Source of the DNA: Thermaerobacter marianensis
GTDB lineage: Bacteria; Bacillota; Sulfobacillia; DYIH01
Assembly (NCBI GenBank): GCA_020723785.1
Contig: DYIH01000006.1
Location: 14,609-20,571, forward strand
Reading direction: 5' to 3'
Length of the DNA: 5,963 bases
Part shown: positions 5,691-5,963 of the stretch, in pieces
Layout: each line of letters begins with the position of its first letter
Numbering within the stretch: the first letter of the stretch is position 1
Program-made: the position numbers and the translations under genes
Notes under the pieces: generated by a model
What the model saw: only the letters and a program-made list of their open reading frames with translations
Databases searched by the model: none
Told to the model about the DNA's origin: nothing

Positions 5691-5963
5691 ATGCCGACGA
5701 TCCAACTGCGCCGCATCGCCCAGGCACGCTGCGGCGACAAGGGCGACACCGCCGACATCAGCCTGTTCGCCCCGAACGAGCGGCTCTACGATGTCTTCCG
5801 ACGACAGGTGACGGCGGAGCGGGTGCTGGACCATTTCCGCGGCATCGCGCGCGGGCCGGTCACCCGCCACGAGGTTCCCAAGCTGCTGGCGCTCAAGTTC
5901 GTCATCGGCGGGGCGCTGGGGGGGGGGGCGCTTTCCCGTGAACTGGGGGTTCGGCGCATCGCC
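5691..5963 (+). CDS. Small AtuA-like domain protein, partial (3' end outside window)
   Basis: The first 91 codons are present and run off the window end without a stop. The family is usually about 100-110 residues, so only a short C-terminal piece is missing. Two motifs identify it: A-R-C-G-D-K-G-D-T-A-D-I-S (residues 12-24), matching the family's ARSGDKGxTAxI pattern, and L-L-A-L-K-F-V-I-G-G-A-L-G-G-G, matching its GALNFVLxGALGGG pattern. In many bacteria this domain is the C-terminal part of a long AtuA protein; here it is a separate gene beside the stand-alone AtuA. Its biochemical role is unknown, though it probably works with the AtuA protein. The start is secure: ATG with a very strong ribosome site. 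An 11-G run falls inside the conserved Gly-Gly-Gly stretch. A 170-base gap with dyad structures precedes it. Confidence 0.85.
   Translation, partial: MPTIQLRRIAQARCGDKGDTADISLFAPNERLYDVFRRQVTAERVLDHFRGIARGPVTRHEVPKLLALKFVIGGALGGGALSRELGVRRIA
5918..5928 (+). repeat. Homopolymer of 11 G inside the small AtuA-like gene
   Basis: Eleven consecutive G span part of Leu-Gly-Gly-Gly-Ala in the conserved GALGGG motif. With 11 G the family-like frame continues (A-L-S-R-E-L-G-V); one G more or less would shift it. Such a tract is prone to slippage and to sequencing error. Confidence 0.85.

Overview
The window is very GC-rich DNA with one strand of tightly packed genes, all read left to right. The layout and families point to a high-GC bacterium that oxidises acyl-CoA compounds and respires with (mena)quinone. 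The strong AGGAGG-type ribosome binding sites and frequent GTG starts would suit a high-GC Bacillota lineage (Symbiobacterium/Thermaerobacter-like). This placement is a guess from style, not from a marker gene.

Layout: etfB (52-987) and etfA (884-1870) encode the two subunits of an electron transfer flavoprotein. They are followed by a 734-residue membrane iron-sulfur protein (1968-4172). It has a NarI-like cytochrome b part, two 4Fe-4S motifs and two Hdr-type cysteine-rich (CCG) domains, the architecture known as Etf:(methyl)menaquinone oxidoreductase (EMO). Its stop overlaps the start of an AtuA-family (DUF1446) protein (4162-5520). After a 170-base gap with several repeats and dyads comes a small AtuA-like protein (from 5691), cut by the window end. 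That family is often fused to the C-terminus of AtuA.

How the genes work together: acyl-CoA dehydrogenases encoded elsewhere would reduce EtfAB, which would pass electrons to the membrane oxidoreductase and on to menaquinone. The AtuA pair suggests that the operon serves oxidation of a particular acyl-CoA, perhaps branched or terpenoid-like. The biochemical function of AtuA is not known, so the substrate is inference.

Points for a second look: etfB has no stop before etfA and runs 104 bases into it. The membrane protein's start region looks as if one base may be missing. A dense G-tract cluster covers the atuA start. A 24-base dyad and a competing hairpin lie just upstream of the last gene, which itself contains an 11-G run. 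No wholly new system is evident; the gene content is a recognisable energy-metabolism module with unusual local details.
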